Below, piece by piece: positions 44,863 to 53,658 of a stretch of 64,000 nt of DNA. A program made the position numbers and the translations under genes. Every line of letters starts with the position of its first letter. The stretch's first letter is position 1. The notes under the pieces were generated by a model. It saw only the letters and a list, made by a program, of their open reading frames with translations. It did not search any database and was not told the DNA's origin. Origin of the DNA: CAZFBA01 sp964517135 (GTDB lineage: Bacteria; Cyanobacteriota; Vampirovibrionia; JBFMGH01). Location of the stretch: the NCBI GenBank assembly GCA_964517135.1, contig CAZFBA010000008.1, positions 1 through 64,000 of the forward strand. The letters are read 5' to 3'.

Positions 44863-45900
44863 ATGTTTGATTTAAAGACATTTTTACCTGTTGATATCTG
44901 TAAATGTAAGATTAGAAGAACTTTGTGGCTTCTAAAAAAAAATATGTTGCCTTTTGTTCTGCTTAAGCTGGTTATTATTCTGGTAGTTTTTTCTCATGAT
45001 GCTTTTTCTATGAATAATCTAACAAATGCTGGTCTCGTTGCTTATATGCAGCAAGACTATAAGCGTGCACTGACCTTTCTTTCTCAGGCAGTAAAGGAAA
45101 ATCCTTATGATGCTGATGCTCTATATTATTTTGCAAATACGCTTGTTAAACTTCATAGAGTTGAAACTGCTGAAAAATACTATAGAAAAGTTATAGAAAT
45201 ATCTCCTGATTCAGTATTTGCAGAGTATTCATTACAGGCCCTTTATGACATACACAATTATAAAACATCAATAAGACTTCCTTATGATAGCTTATTGCTT
45301 AAAGGCAGCAAGCTTTATACTTCTGAAAATTCGTATATTCATAATATTGTTGAAAATCCGCCTATAATTCGATGGGATAAGCTTACTATGCCATTGAAAG
45401 TATATATTAATGAGCCTCACTTTAAAGAACATGAAAGCTACATCAGAGATGCGTTTGATCAATGGTCTGATATGTCTGATGGTCTGGTAGATTATCAGGT
45501 TGTTACTTCTGTAAACAATGCTCATATAGTTGTCCACTGGCGAAAAAACCTCTTAAGTGACTTTAAAAATGATTTTTACGGTTATGTAGCTCCAGAAATA
45601 GAAGGTAATGAGCTTATTAAATATCATATTTATCTTCAGGAATATGGCAGAGATGGTAAGTTGCTTGATCCTGTTAGAGCCCGTGCAGCAGCAATGCATC
45701 AGGTCGGGCACAGCCTGGGGATAACCTATCACAGTGACAGTGAAAAAGACATCATGTATGTTGAGCCTCTTGAGCCACGTATAACAAGAAGGGATCTCTC
45801 TACATTGAATTTAATTTATGCGTTTGATCCTGACATCTCAAATTTTCAGGAAGCCCTTGAAATAAAGACTAAAAAAGAAGCTGAAGAAGAAAATGATTAG
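44863..45900 (+). CDS. TPR protein with matrixin-like domain lacking the catalytic Glu
   Basis: The 345-residue protein has an N-terminal membrane or signal segment (LPFVLLKLVIILVVFSHDAF, about 30-49), two TPR units (about 53-120), then a matrixin (M10)-like domain from about 170: WDKLTMPLKVYINEP, DAFDQWSDMSDGLVDYQVV and the zinc site HQVGHSLGITYH (279-290) with a Met-turn DIMY. In active metzincins the second residue is Glu; here it is Gln280 (codon CAG). All three His ligands remain, with a spacing one longer than the textbook motif but as in bacterial GHS-type members. It may bind zinc without cleaving, or be a weak protease. Confidence 0.85.
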   Translation: MFDLKTFLPVDICKCKIRRTLWLLKKNMLPFVLLKLVIILVVFSHDAFSMNNLTNAGLVAYMQQDYKRALTFLSQAVKENPYDADALYYFANTLVKLHRVETAEKYYRKVIEISPDSVFAEYSLQALYDIHNYKTSIRLPYDSLLLKGSKLYTSENSYIHNIVENPPIIRWDKLTMPLKVYINEPHFKEHESYIRDAFDQWSDMSDGLVDYQVVTSVNNAHIVVHWRKNLLSDFKNDFYGYVAPEIEGNELIKYHIYLQEYGRDGKLLDPVRARAAAMHQVGHSLGITYHSDSEKDIMYVEPLEPRITRRDLSTLNLIYAFDPDISNFQEALEIKTKKEAEEEND

Positions 45901-45958
45901 TAAGTGCAAGAAATGCCTGAATCTGAATGTTAAAAACCAGGATAGTTAAGTGTAGAGC

Positions 45959-47905
45959 TTATCTGTTTTCTGGTAAAGGTTTAATATTGCTGAAGAATAT
46001 TTTTGCTTCTTCCATTGACCTTATTATAGTCGTTTTGGGCAGGCTGTTGAGTATAATTTGTCCGTATGATTTACTGAGTAATCTTGGATCCAGCAGGCAT
46101 ACCATTCCACAGTCGGTTTTAGATCGTATCAATCTGCCGAATCCCTGTTTGATTTTTAAAGTTGCCTCCGGTAGCATGTATTCCATAAACCAGCTCTGGT
46201 TATTTGCTTTCATTCGATCGACAGTCGCACTTACAATAGGGTCATCAGGGACACTGAAAGGTATTTTGTCAATGATGACACAGCTTAAATCCTCTCCTGG
46301 TATGTCGATACCTTCCCAGTAGGTTGCAGTGGCAAAAAGTATGCTGTTATCAGTTTCTTTAAACCATTCTATGAGCTTTTTACGGGGCAGATCACCCTGT
46401 ACTTTGCAGGGGTATATTGTCTGTTCTATGACAGCAGAACTGACATTCTTCATGGCATACTTACTTGTAAAGAGGACGAGTGCCCTTCCTTCTGTTATGG
46501 TTGTTATTTCCTGTATGGCTCTGGCAATAGTTGCGTTATATTCAAAAGAGTTAGGAGCTGCTTTAATTTGAGGGAGCATTAGTCTTGACTGACTGGAATA
46601 ATCAAACGGGCTATCCAGTATCAGGTCTTCGGCTTCAAGACCGAGCTGGTTTTTTGTATAGTCACAGTTTTTGTTTATTGCCAGTGTTGCACTGGTTAAT
46701 ATTGCTGGAACATCACTCCATAGCTGTTCTTTAAGTGTTTTTGCTATGAAGATAGGTGCAGAGTTAATTTCAAAGCTCAGCTTGTCTTTATTTGTCTCTG
46801 CCCAGTTAACTCTAATGTCTTCTTCATCTTCAAAGTCAGTGTAAAGGAAGTATTCCCAGCGGCTGATCAGGTTAGAAGTTTGTGAGAGTAACCTGTCTTT
46901 GTGAGACATTTTTTTATGTTTGCTATCTTCACCGAATAACTCTAGCTGATCAAGTTCAAGCTCGTTTAGCCAGGTTCTTAGTTTTTTGAGCTCATCTATT
47001 TCATCATTGACCAGTTCAAAAAAGCTGCTATCAGGGAATATCCTGAATGAATCTTTCCCTTTAGAGAACAGCCACGATAATATTTCTGTTTCAATAGATG
47101 CTATACTTGATGTAATATTATCAGGTACTGGACCTACTCTCTTTTGAATTTTTTGTAAAAGCTTTGTTGATGCCCATTTCCCGATAGTGATTGTGAAAGC
47201 CTTCGTTGCAATATTTTTAATATGGTGTGCTTCATCGAAGATAACAAAGTCATGGCCGGGTAAAATGGTTCCGCCACCTGAAAGATCTGTGAAATAAAGG
47301 GCATGATTGGCAACAATGATATCTGAATCTGCCAGCTCAGAACGGGCTATTCTAAATGGACAATCAGAAAAGTAGTCACAACGCTGGTTAAGACAATCAT
47401 CTTTGTCAGAGTTTATTTCTGCCCAGAGCAAATCAGGTACTACGAAGTCAAGCTCTGCCAGATCTCCATTCCATTTTTTATCTACAAGTTTCTCCAGCTT
47501 CTTTATAACTTTACCTTCTCTAGATTTTGGAGAGACACTGCGCTGTGTATCAAAGTATTTTAATAGGCATAGATAGTTTCTTCTTCCCTTTGCAAGAGTA
47601 TATTTAAGGTCGGGGTTACATTTTTCCACGACAAATGGGATATCTTTGTTTAGTAACTGTTCTTGCAGTGCAATGGTTCCAGTAGATATAACGATTTTTA
47701 ATCCTGAAATAGCAGCAGGTATAAGGTATCCAAATGATTTACCAGCACCGGTTCCGGCTTCAATGACCAGGCTGTTTCTCTTTTCGAGGTTTTTGTTGAC
47801 TGCTTCAGCCATAGTAATTTGCTGTGGCCGGGCTTCATATGTGTTTAATTTAGTGACTGCTTCATTGAAAATTTCTTTTATCTGTGATATTTCCTGTGTT
47901 GCCAT
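45959..47905 (-). CDS. dinG: DinG/XPD-family ATP-dependent helicase
   Basis: A superfamily 2 helicase of 648 residues: Walker A EAGTGAGKSFGYL (about 48-60), Walker B DEAHH (about 224), motif III-like LTSATLA and C-terminal QGFGRLIRSKTDCGMVCLLD. Four Cys between motifs I and II (CLLKYF, then CLNQRCDYFSDC) would hold the [4Fe-4S] cluster of XPD/DinG enzymes, which unwind forked DNA and R-loops 5' to 3'. It begins 4 nt after the YibE/F gene and is the last gene of ruvB-yibE/F-dinG, fitting a DNA-repair context. Confidence 0.93.
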   Translation of the reverse strand: MATQEISQIKEIFNEAVTKLNTYEARPQQITMAEAVNKNLEKRNSLVIEAGTGAGKSFGYLIPAAISGLKIVISTGTIALQEQLLNKDIPFVVEKCNPDLKYTLAKGRRNYLCLLKYFDTQRSVSPKSREGKVIKKLEKLVDKKWNGDLAELDFVVPDLLWAEINSDKDDCLNQRCDYFSDCPFRIARSELADSDIIVANHALYFTDLSGGGTILPGHDFVIFDEAHHIKNIATKAFTITIGKWASTKLLQKIQKRVGPVPDNITSSIASIETEILSWLFSKGKDSFRIFPDSSFFELVNDEIDELKKLRTWLNELELDQLELFGEDSKHKKMSHKDRLLSQTSNLISRWEYFLYTDFEDEEDIRVNWAETNKDKLSFEINSAPIFIAKTLKEQLWSDVPAILTSATLAINKNCDYTKNQLGLEAEDLILDSPFDYSSQSRLMLPQIKAAPNSFEYNATIARAIQEITTITEGRALVLFTSKYAMKNVSSAVIEQTIYPCKVQGDLPRKKLIEWFKETDNSILFATATYWEGIDIPGEDLSCVIIDKIPFSVPDDPIVSATVDRMKANNQSWFMEYMLPEATLKIKQGFGRLIRSKTDCGMVCLLDPRLLSKSYGQIILNSLPKTTIIRSMEEAKIFFSNIKPLPENR

Positions 47906-47909
47906 TGGT

Positions 47910-49046
47910 TTATTTTTCCTTTATGTATGATTTAGGCTTCTTAATGTTAAATAAATTACTTGCTACAAAAGCTGTTATAGGTATGCAAAGGATTAATCCT
48001 ATGCTACCTGCGAGTGCTGCGGTTATTTCACTTACAATAGAGTCTAAATTTATGAGTTTTGTAAATGAGACATTATTATAAGCAAGAAGCAGCAGAAATA
48101 AAGCACTGCCGGTATAAGCAAGAAGCAAGGTATTGGTCATTGTACCCATAATATCTTTGCCAACATTCATGCCTGACTTGATTAGATAACTGGTTGTAGC
48201 TTCAGGATCAGCTTTTTTAACCTCAAAAATGCTACTTGCTATAGATATACCCACGTCCATAGAAGCACCCAGTGCCCCTATGATCATAGCTGATGCCAGT
48301 ATACCTTTAAAATTGAGTGAACTGTCAGAGGCCCATAATGCAATAGCTTCTTCGCCAGGAGTTCCTGATAGGGGAGCATATTTGATGGTAAGTAAAGCAA
48401 TGATTCCTGCTGCGCTGACACCTGATACAGTGCCTATTATAGCGCTTAAGCTTTTTAAATTAAGCCCTGATATTATAAATATAGTAAAACATGTAGCTAT
48501 ACTGCATATAATTATTGTTATAAGTAATGGTGAATACCCATTTAAGATTGATGGAATAAGGAAATAAAATATCAGGAAATAGGTAAAGGCAAGGCCTATA
48601 AGTGATCTGAGTCCTTTGTTTCCTCCGATAACCAGAATTAAAAGTGTAAATATGCTAAAAAGTATAGCAAGCACTGGAAATCTGTAGTAATTAGAAATAT
48701 TTATTTCTTTTTTGTCTTCAGGTAAAGATTCTATGTGTAATAAAACCCTGTCACCTTCTTTTAAATTGATGTCAAAGGCCGGGTTGCCTGATAGTCTGTT
48801 CTCTGTTAAATGTTCCTGATCTTTTAATTTGCCTGTTAATACTTTTACTTTTATTTTTTGAACTTTTTGTTCTGTTCCGAAAGCCTCTAAAGAGGTATCA
48901 ATGCTCTCATCAAGAACCTTAATAACTTTTCCCAGCTCTTCTTCAGGTGGTGGAGGTACATAGAATTCATTACTTTGGGCATAAATGCTTGATGTAGTCA
49001 TACATATAAATAATATTATAATAAAAAATAAAAATATATTTTTCAT
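47910..49046 (-). CDS. YibE/F-family membrane protein
   Basis: A signal or anchor segment (MKNIFLFFIIILFICMTTSS) leads to a periplasmic beta-rich part with the family's VKVLTGKLKDQEHL, then seven to eight membrane segments with DFYF-like and SSLNFKGILASAMIIGALGA, MDVGISIASSIFEV and GKDIMGTMTNTLLLAYTG. YibE/F proteins are multipass membrane proteins without proven function. Its ATG shares one base with the ruvB stop (TAATG), so it is translationally coupled to ruvB. Confidence 0.9.
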   Translation of the reverse strand: MKNIFLFFIIILFICMTTSSIYAQSNEFYVPPPPEEELGKVIKVLDESIDTSLEAFGTEQKVQKIKVKVLTGKLKDQEHLTENRLSGNPAFDINLKEGDRVLLHIESLPEDKKEINISNYYRFPVLAILFSIFTLLILVIGGNKGLRSLIGLAFTYFLIFYFLIPSILNGYSPLLITIIICSIATCFTIFIISGLNLKSLSAIIGTVSGVSAAGIIALLTIKYAPLSGTPGEEAIALWASDSSLNFKGILASAMIIGALGASMDVGISIASSIFEVKKADPEATTSYLIKSGMNVGKDIMGTMTNTLLLAYTGSALFLLLLAYNNVSFTKLINLDSIVSEITAALAGSIGLILCIPITAFVASNLFNIKKPKSYIKEK

Positions 49047-50131
49047 TAATCTCCCCGGGTGTCTGTAAAGAGTGATCCCTGAATGCCCTGATGTTTATAT
49101 CCAAGATGCCTGTAAGCATAGGGAGAAGCAACTCTACCTCTGGGAGTACGGTTTATAAATCCGGCCTGAATCAAGAATGGTTCGTAAACATCCTCAATAG
49201 TTTTTGCATCTTCACCCAATGCAGCGGCAATTGTGTCGATGCCAACCGGGCCGCCGTTATATTTCTCTATTATAAGTTTTATTAGCTCTCTGTCGGTTGG
49301 TTCCAGTCCATTCTTATCTACTTTCAGAAGTTCAAGTGCTTCATTTGCAATATTATTGTTTATAATGTCTTTCTTATGGACCTGTGCATAGTCACGTACA
49401 CGTTTTAACAGCCTATTTGCTATTCTTGGTGTGCCTCTTGCCCGAAGGGCAATTGCAAGTGCACCGTCATCAGAAATATTCGTATCAAGTATTTTTGCTG
49501 ATCTCTTTATTATATTTGATAGGTCTTCAGGATTATAGAATTCAAGTCTTTGTATAAGGCCAAAACGGTCCCTCAGTGGTCCGGATAGTGATCCTGCTCT
49601 TGTTGTTGCACCGATTAGAGTAAATCTTGGAATAGGTATTCTGAGTGTTTTAGCGCTATTTCCCTTGCCAGTAGTTCTGTCTAGTTTATAGTCTTCCATA
49701 GCAGGGTATAAAATCTCTTCTGTGATTTTGTTTAGCCGGTGAATTTCATCAATAAACAGTATTTCTCCGTTTCTCATGCCCATTAAAATACCTACAATGT
49801 CCCGAGGCCGCTCAAGTGCTGGTGCTGAACTGATCCTGATATTGACATTCATTTCTTTTGCTATAATAGTTGCCAGTGTTGTCTTACCCAGACCGGGTGG
49901 ACCATACAGCAATAGATGATCAATCGCCTCATTTCTTTCTTTAGCAGCTTTAATTGATATTAAGAGCGTGTTTTTAAGTTGTGTTTGCCCTGTATAATCA
50001 TCCAGGTTGTCTGGTCTTAATGATTTATCAAGTGATATATCTATCTCTGTCTCGTCGGCTTCTATAGTACGGGCTTTAATTTTCTTTTTATGCTTGTCGA
50101 TACTTGAGTTATTTGATGATATTATCGTCAA
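49046..50131 (-). CDS. ruvB: Holliday junction helicase subunit RuvB
   Basis: RuvB is the AAA+ motor that, with RuvA, drives branch migration of Holliday junctions. The 361 residues show SLRPDNLDDYTGQ, Walker A GPPGLGKTTLA, Walker B ILFIDEIHRLN, the RuvB signature PRFTLIGATTRAGSL, sensor/Arg finger LRDRFG and the winged-helix C-terminus with GFINRTPRGRVASPYAYRHL. The start is TTG with GAGGGGC upstream, and no ATG lies near. ruvA and ruvC are not in the window. It heads the operon with yibE/F and dinG. Confidence 0.97.
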   Translation of the reverse strand: MTIISSNNSSIDKHKKKIKARTIEADETEIDISLDKSLRPDNLDDYTGQTQLKNTLLISIKAAKERNEAIDHLLLYGPPGLGKTTLATIIAKEMNVNIRISSAPALERPRDIVGILMGMRNGEILFIDEIHRLNKITEEILYPAMEDYKLDRTTGKGNSAKTLRIPIPRFTLIGATTRAGSLSGPLRDRFGLIQRLEFYNPEDLSNIIKRSAKILDTNISDDGALAIALRARGTPRIANRLLKRVRDYAQVHKKDIINNNIANEALELLKVDKNGLEPTDRELIKLIIEKYNGGPVGIDTIAAALGEDAKTIEDVYEPFLIQAGFINRTPRGRVASPYAYRHLGYKHQGIQGSLFTDTRGD

Positions 50132-50378
50132 TATTCTGCCCCTCTGGTTTTAAAATTACCGGCGGTAAAATTATAAACCAAAAATGTTCTTTATACACAT
50201 TATGTTATCAACTATTTTTTTCTCTTAATGCTTTCATGGCAATTATTTAGCCTCACAGGGTTTCTGATGTTTACTTGGTTTGCTGTGTATTTAGGTAAAC
50301 AAATGGAGATTTTTGCTTGTTATCTTGATATTATTCATGTTTTATTATTATTAAGATATAGTAACATGGAAAATTCAA

Positions 50379-50852
50379 ATGAATAAATTCTCGAATATCT
50401 TTTGTCTTGTTATCATAACAGTTTTTTTTGTCTTTCAAAGTATTGTCTGTTCAGTTTGTTCGCAGGAAAAACAAAATGTACTGCCTGTAAAACCTATTGA
50501 TGTTAAGGAATTGTCAGATGTCAATTGTTTTAAAGCATCTTTTGATGCTGATAGGCTTATAGTAGTTAACTTTTATTCCAGCTGGTGTAGAACATGCAGG
50601 CTGGTTGAACCTGTTTATGAAATTACTGCTGCTATATATTCTGATAAAATTAGCTTTTATGCTTTTGATGTCGATGAATACCCGGATTTAGGTAGCAATT
50701 TTGATATTGTTTATTTGCCAACTGTTTATGCTATAAATCCTACATGCAATGATATTAAAGAAATACCGGTACGTTATATGCTTGATAGGCAGACATTGTC
50801 AAAGAAACTCGATGAGCTTATAGCTAAATTTGCTACTATATGCACTAAATAG
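50379..50852 (+). CDS. Secreted thioredoxin-like protein (CRTC)
   Basis: A signal peptide (IFCLVIITVFFVFQSIVCSV) precedes a thioredoxin fold with VVNFYSSWCRTCRLVEPVYE, FDVDEYPDLGSNFDI and the cis-Pro loop YLPTVYAINP. The redox pair CRTC is unusual (thioredoxin CGPC, DsbA CPHC), and a Cys pair near the N-terminus (CSVCSQ) and Cys at positions near the end may matter. It is followed 90 nt later by a second thioredoxin-like gene in the same direction. A periplasmic disulfide reductase or assembly role is inferred. Confidence 0.87.
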   Translation: MNKFSNIFCLVIITVFFVFQSIVCSVCSQEKQNVLPVKPIDVKELSDVNCFKASFDADRLIVVNFYSSWCRTCRLVEPVYEITAAIYSDKISFYAFDVDEYPDLGSNFDIVYLPTVYAINPTCNDIKEIPVRYMLDRQTLSKKLDELIAKFATICTK

Positions 50853-50941
50853 CTCTTAAATTATTCTTTTCCGTTCTGTTGCTCAAGAATTGTGGTATGA
50901 TTGATAGATATTCAGTTAGCTTATTTTTTGGGGAAACCATC

Positions 50942-51415
50942 ATGAAACCTATAAAAATCTTTAATATAGTGTTGCTTCTGGCTTTTCTAGTGCTTTTAAA
51001 TACGGCATGTTGTTGCTGTTCGGATAGTAGCTGGAAAAGTATTGACAGGCCCAGGCCATCGTCATACAATACAGGGCCAACTTATGAGGATGCTATAAGT
51101 GCCAATAAGCCTGTTATAGTGTATTTCTATTCAGATTTTTGCGGTGCATGTACTACTACGGCTCCTATTTTTGCTGATATCAGGTCAGAATATCAGGATA
51201 AAGCCAGTTTTGTAATGCTTAACCCTGATACACACGGATACCTTTTTAGAGAATACAATGTTAACAGCTATCCGACTGTTTATATAATTAATCCAGATTC
51301 TAAATACCGTGAAAAAATTCCTTATAGAGAAATTACAACGAATGACAGCTTTAAAGCTTATCTGGAAAAGAATCTTGAAGAATTCAGGCCACAAAAGAAA
51401 GTAATGTTATATTAG
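50942..51415 (+). CDS. Thioredoxin-like lipoprotein (CGAC)
   Basis: From the ATG at 50942 (GGGG upstream) a lipoprotein-type signal ends LVLLNTACCCCSD, with four Cys at the expected lipidation point. The mature part has a thioredoxin fold: PVIVYFYSDFCGACTTTAPI with the active pair CGAC, then NPDTHGYLFREYNVNSYPTV with the cis-Pro. It is paralogous to the preceding gene. A longer frame would start 21 codons upstream without a signal. The 3' end overlaps convergent miaB by 9 bp. Confidence 0.85.
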   Translation: MKPIKIFNIVLLLAFLVLLNTACCCCSDSSWKSIDRPRPSSYNTGPTYEDAISANKPVIVYFYSDFCGACTTTAPIFADIRSEYQDKASFVMLNPDTHGYLFREYNVNSYPTVYIINPDSKYREKIPYREITTNDSFKAYLEKNLEEFRPQKKVMLY

Positions 51416-52762
51416 TCTCCCTTTTAATGACCAGGGAGAAGCCTCTTCGACAAAGATTTTAACAGTTTGACCTGTCAGTTCTTTCTCTCCTTTAAAGTGT
51501 GTGAGCTTATTGTTTCTTGTTCTTCCATTGAGAATAAAGCCATTTTCTTTTTTTGTATAACTTTCAACCAGTACTTCCTGTATTGTATTCTGGTATTTTA
51601 AGCTGGCTTTCAGTGCAGCTTCTTTAACATGGGAGTTTAATATGTTAATACGTTCTTTTTTAATAGATACTGGTAACTGTTTATCTTTCCATGTAGCAGC
51701 AGGTGTTTGCTTTCTTGGGGAGTACATGGCTGTATTGCATTGGTCAAAGCCTAAATCGTTTATTGCCTTTACTGTATCATAGAACTGTTCTTCGGTTTCA
51801 CCAGGAAATGCTACTATAAAGTCTGATGTAATGGCAACATCGTTGATTTTGTTCTTGATCTTATTGACCAGTGTATAGTATTCTTCAGAGGTATAGCCTC
51901 TTTTCATTTTTTTTAATATTTCTGTATTGCCGCTTTGCATTGGTATATGGAAGTATTCGCAGACCTTATCAAGCTCTGCAACAGTATCTATAAGATCATC
52001 AGTTATATCTTTAGGGTGAGAGGTTACAAACCTGATACGATAGAGATTAGAGATCTTATTAAGCCTTTTTAGAAGTGCAGGAAGGTTGACATTGTTATCA
52101 TTGATGTCGTTGCCATAAGAGTCTACTGTCTGTCCCAGTAGTGTAACCTCTTTATAACCTTGATTTGCTAGTTTTTCAACTTCCTGAACGATTTCATCAA
52201 AAGGTCTGCTGCGTTGTCTGCCACGTACGTAGGGCACCACACAATAAGTACAGAAATAATCGCATCCTTCGATGATGTTGACCCAGGCTGTTATGGTGTT
52301 ATCTCTGACTGCTGTAAAATCTTTCCTGGTGCCCTGGTAAGGTGTTTTAAGTATTGAACACTGGCTCGTATGTTTGCTTTCTTGCTTCTTAATAAGTTCA
52401 GGTAGTTCATCTATGTTATGTGTACCAAAAATTATGTCTACATAAGGTGCTCTTTTAAGAATTTCTTCTTTTCTTTGCTGTGCAACACACCCACAAATGG
52501 CAATTTTGATATCAGGTTTAGTCTTTTTCATCTTTCCCCAGACTCCTAGATAGCTGAATGCTTTATCTTCTGCGCTGGCTCTTATTGTACAGGTGTTTAT
52601 GATCAGTAAATCAGCTTCTTTGTGGTTAGATGTTTGATAATAATTTAGTGTTTCCAATATGCCAAGTATCTTTTCGCTGTCTGATTTGTTCATCTGGCAG
52701 CCCAGTGTTTCTATATAGACTTTTTTTCTGTTGTTTTTCATAGTTTTGCAGTGTTTAAACAT
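51407..52762 (-). CDS. miaB: tRNA-2-methylthio-N6-dimethylallyladenosine synthase
   Basis: MiaB adds the methylthio group to i6A37 of tRNAs. The N-terminal UPF0004 domain has its three cluster Cys (ETLGCQMN, INTCTIRA, ICGCVAQQ), the radical-SAM motif is EGCDYFCTYCVVPYVRGRQR with C-x3-C-x2-C, and a TRAM domain closes the protein (YTKKENGFILNGRTRNNKL). The 451 residues are normal. An ATG seven codons inside (52741) is an alternative start; neither has a clear ribosome site. It starts 77 nt after the ModA-like gene. Confidence 0.96.
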   Translation of the reverse strand: MFKHCKTMKNNRKKVYIETLGCQMNKSDSEKILGILETLNYYQTSNHKEADLLIINTCTIRASAEDKAFSYLGVWGKMKKTKPDIKIAICGCVAQQRKEEILKRAPYVDIIFGTHNIDELPELIKKQESKHTSQCSILKTPYQGTRKDFTAVRDNTITAWVNIIEGCDYFCTYCVVPYVRGRQRSRPFDEIVQEVEKLANQGYKEVTLLGQTVDSYGNDINDNNVNLPALLKRLNKISNLYRIRFVTSHPKDITDDLIDTVAELDKVCEYFHIPMQSGNTEILKKMKRGYTSEEYYTLVNKIKNKINDVAITSDFIVAFPGETEEQFYDTVKAINDLGFDQCNTAMYSPRKQTPAATWKDKQLPVSIKKERINILNSHVKEAALKASLKYQNTIQEVLVESYTKKENGFILNGRTRNNKLTHFKGEKELTGQTVKIFVEEASPWSLKGRLI

Positions 52763-52839
52763 CCGGAGTTCTAAAAGTATAGCATAATAGTGTCTGAATA
52801 ATATTTGAATTGTTAAATTATATAAATAATCTGCTATTG

Positions 52840-53598
52840 TTAAAGTTTGAAATGATACTTTTTCATTATTTCTTTTGCTGTTGAAGATTTAAGGAAGTTA
52901 TTAAAGTCTCTAACATACCAGTTTTTGTCTTTATATCTGGCTATTGCACTTGCATAGATGATAGGTGAATGAAGCCTGGTGTTTAAAATGTCTGTCACGT
53001 GTACAAAAGATCTTTTTGCAAAGCTACAATACATTATACCTCCGTCATTCAGGCTTGATCCTGCTTGTCTGGCTATTTCATCATTTGTATTGTAGTAAAT
53101 AATTTTTTTGTTTAGCTTTGTCAGGAGGTTTAAATTTTTTAGTGCTTCTCTGGTATATTCTCCAAGTGCGGTTTCATAAGGGTTGCCAGCTATAATAGCT
53201 TTTGTGACAGTTGTTTCAGGGTATAGCATAAATGGTCTTATTATACTGCTTTTCTTTATCACAACACACAGGCTGTCACTGCCCAGTTTTTTCAGGGTTC
53301 CTTTGATAAGTAATTCTTCTTCTGCCCATTCTTCAAGAATACTGCTGTTGTCGAGTATGACTATATCTATATTGTGATGTTTTTCAGAAAGTCTTTCTTT
53401 TAAACCCTTCTGTTTAAAGTTTAGAATGTTTATATATATCTCTGGATGTTTTTTGTTGTAGGTATCTTTAATTTCTGTAACAATTGGAATAAGGTCTTTT
53501 ATTGTAGCAACACTAACTTCATTTGCTAATACGTTTGGTATTAGAGTAAAAAACAATACATATGTAGTTAAGATGCTTATGGTTGTAAGTTTATGCAT
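52840..53598 (-). CDS. ModA-like periplasmic substrate-binding protein
   Basis: A signal peptide (TISILTTYVLFFTLIPNVLA) is followed by a two-lobed binding protein of the molybdate/tungstate (ModA) family: VSVATIKDLIPIVTEIKDTY, NIDIVILDNSSILEEWAEEE, then the diagnostic AIIAGNPYETALGEYTREAL and GGIMYCSFAKR. At 252 residues it is normal for ModA. The first-lobe oxyanion motif (usually ASSL) is TIKDL here, so the ligand may differ. No permease or ATPase gene is near, and its neighbours are GH8 and miaB. It may be an orphan binding or sensing protein. Confidence 0.8.
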   Translation of the reverse strand: MHKLTTISILTTYVLFFTLIPNVLANEVSVATIKDLIPIVTEIKDTYNKKHPEIYINILNFKQKGLKERLSEKHHNIDIVILDNSSILEEWAEEELLIKGTLKKLGSDSLCVVIKKSSIIRPFMLYPETTVTKAIIAGNPYETALGEYTREALKNLNLLTKLNKKIIYYNTNDEIARQAGSSLNDGGIMYCSFAKRSFVHVTDILNTRLHSPIIYASAIARYKDKNWYVRDFNNFLKSSTAKEIMKKYHFKL

Positions 53599-53658
53599 GA
53601 GTATATTCCGAACTGTGCCTTTAAAGAGGTTGATAAGGCCGTTCTTTTACAGTTATTT

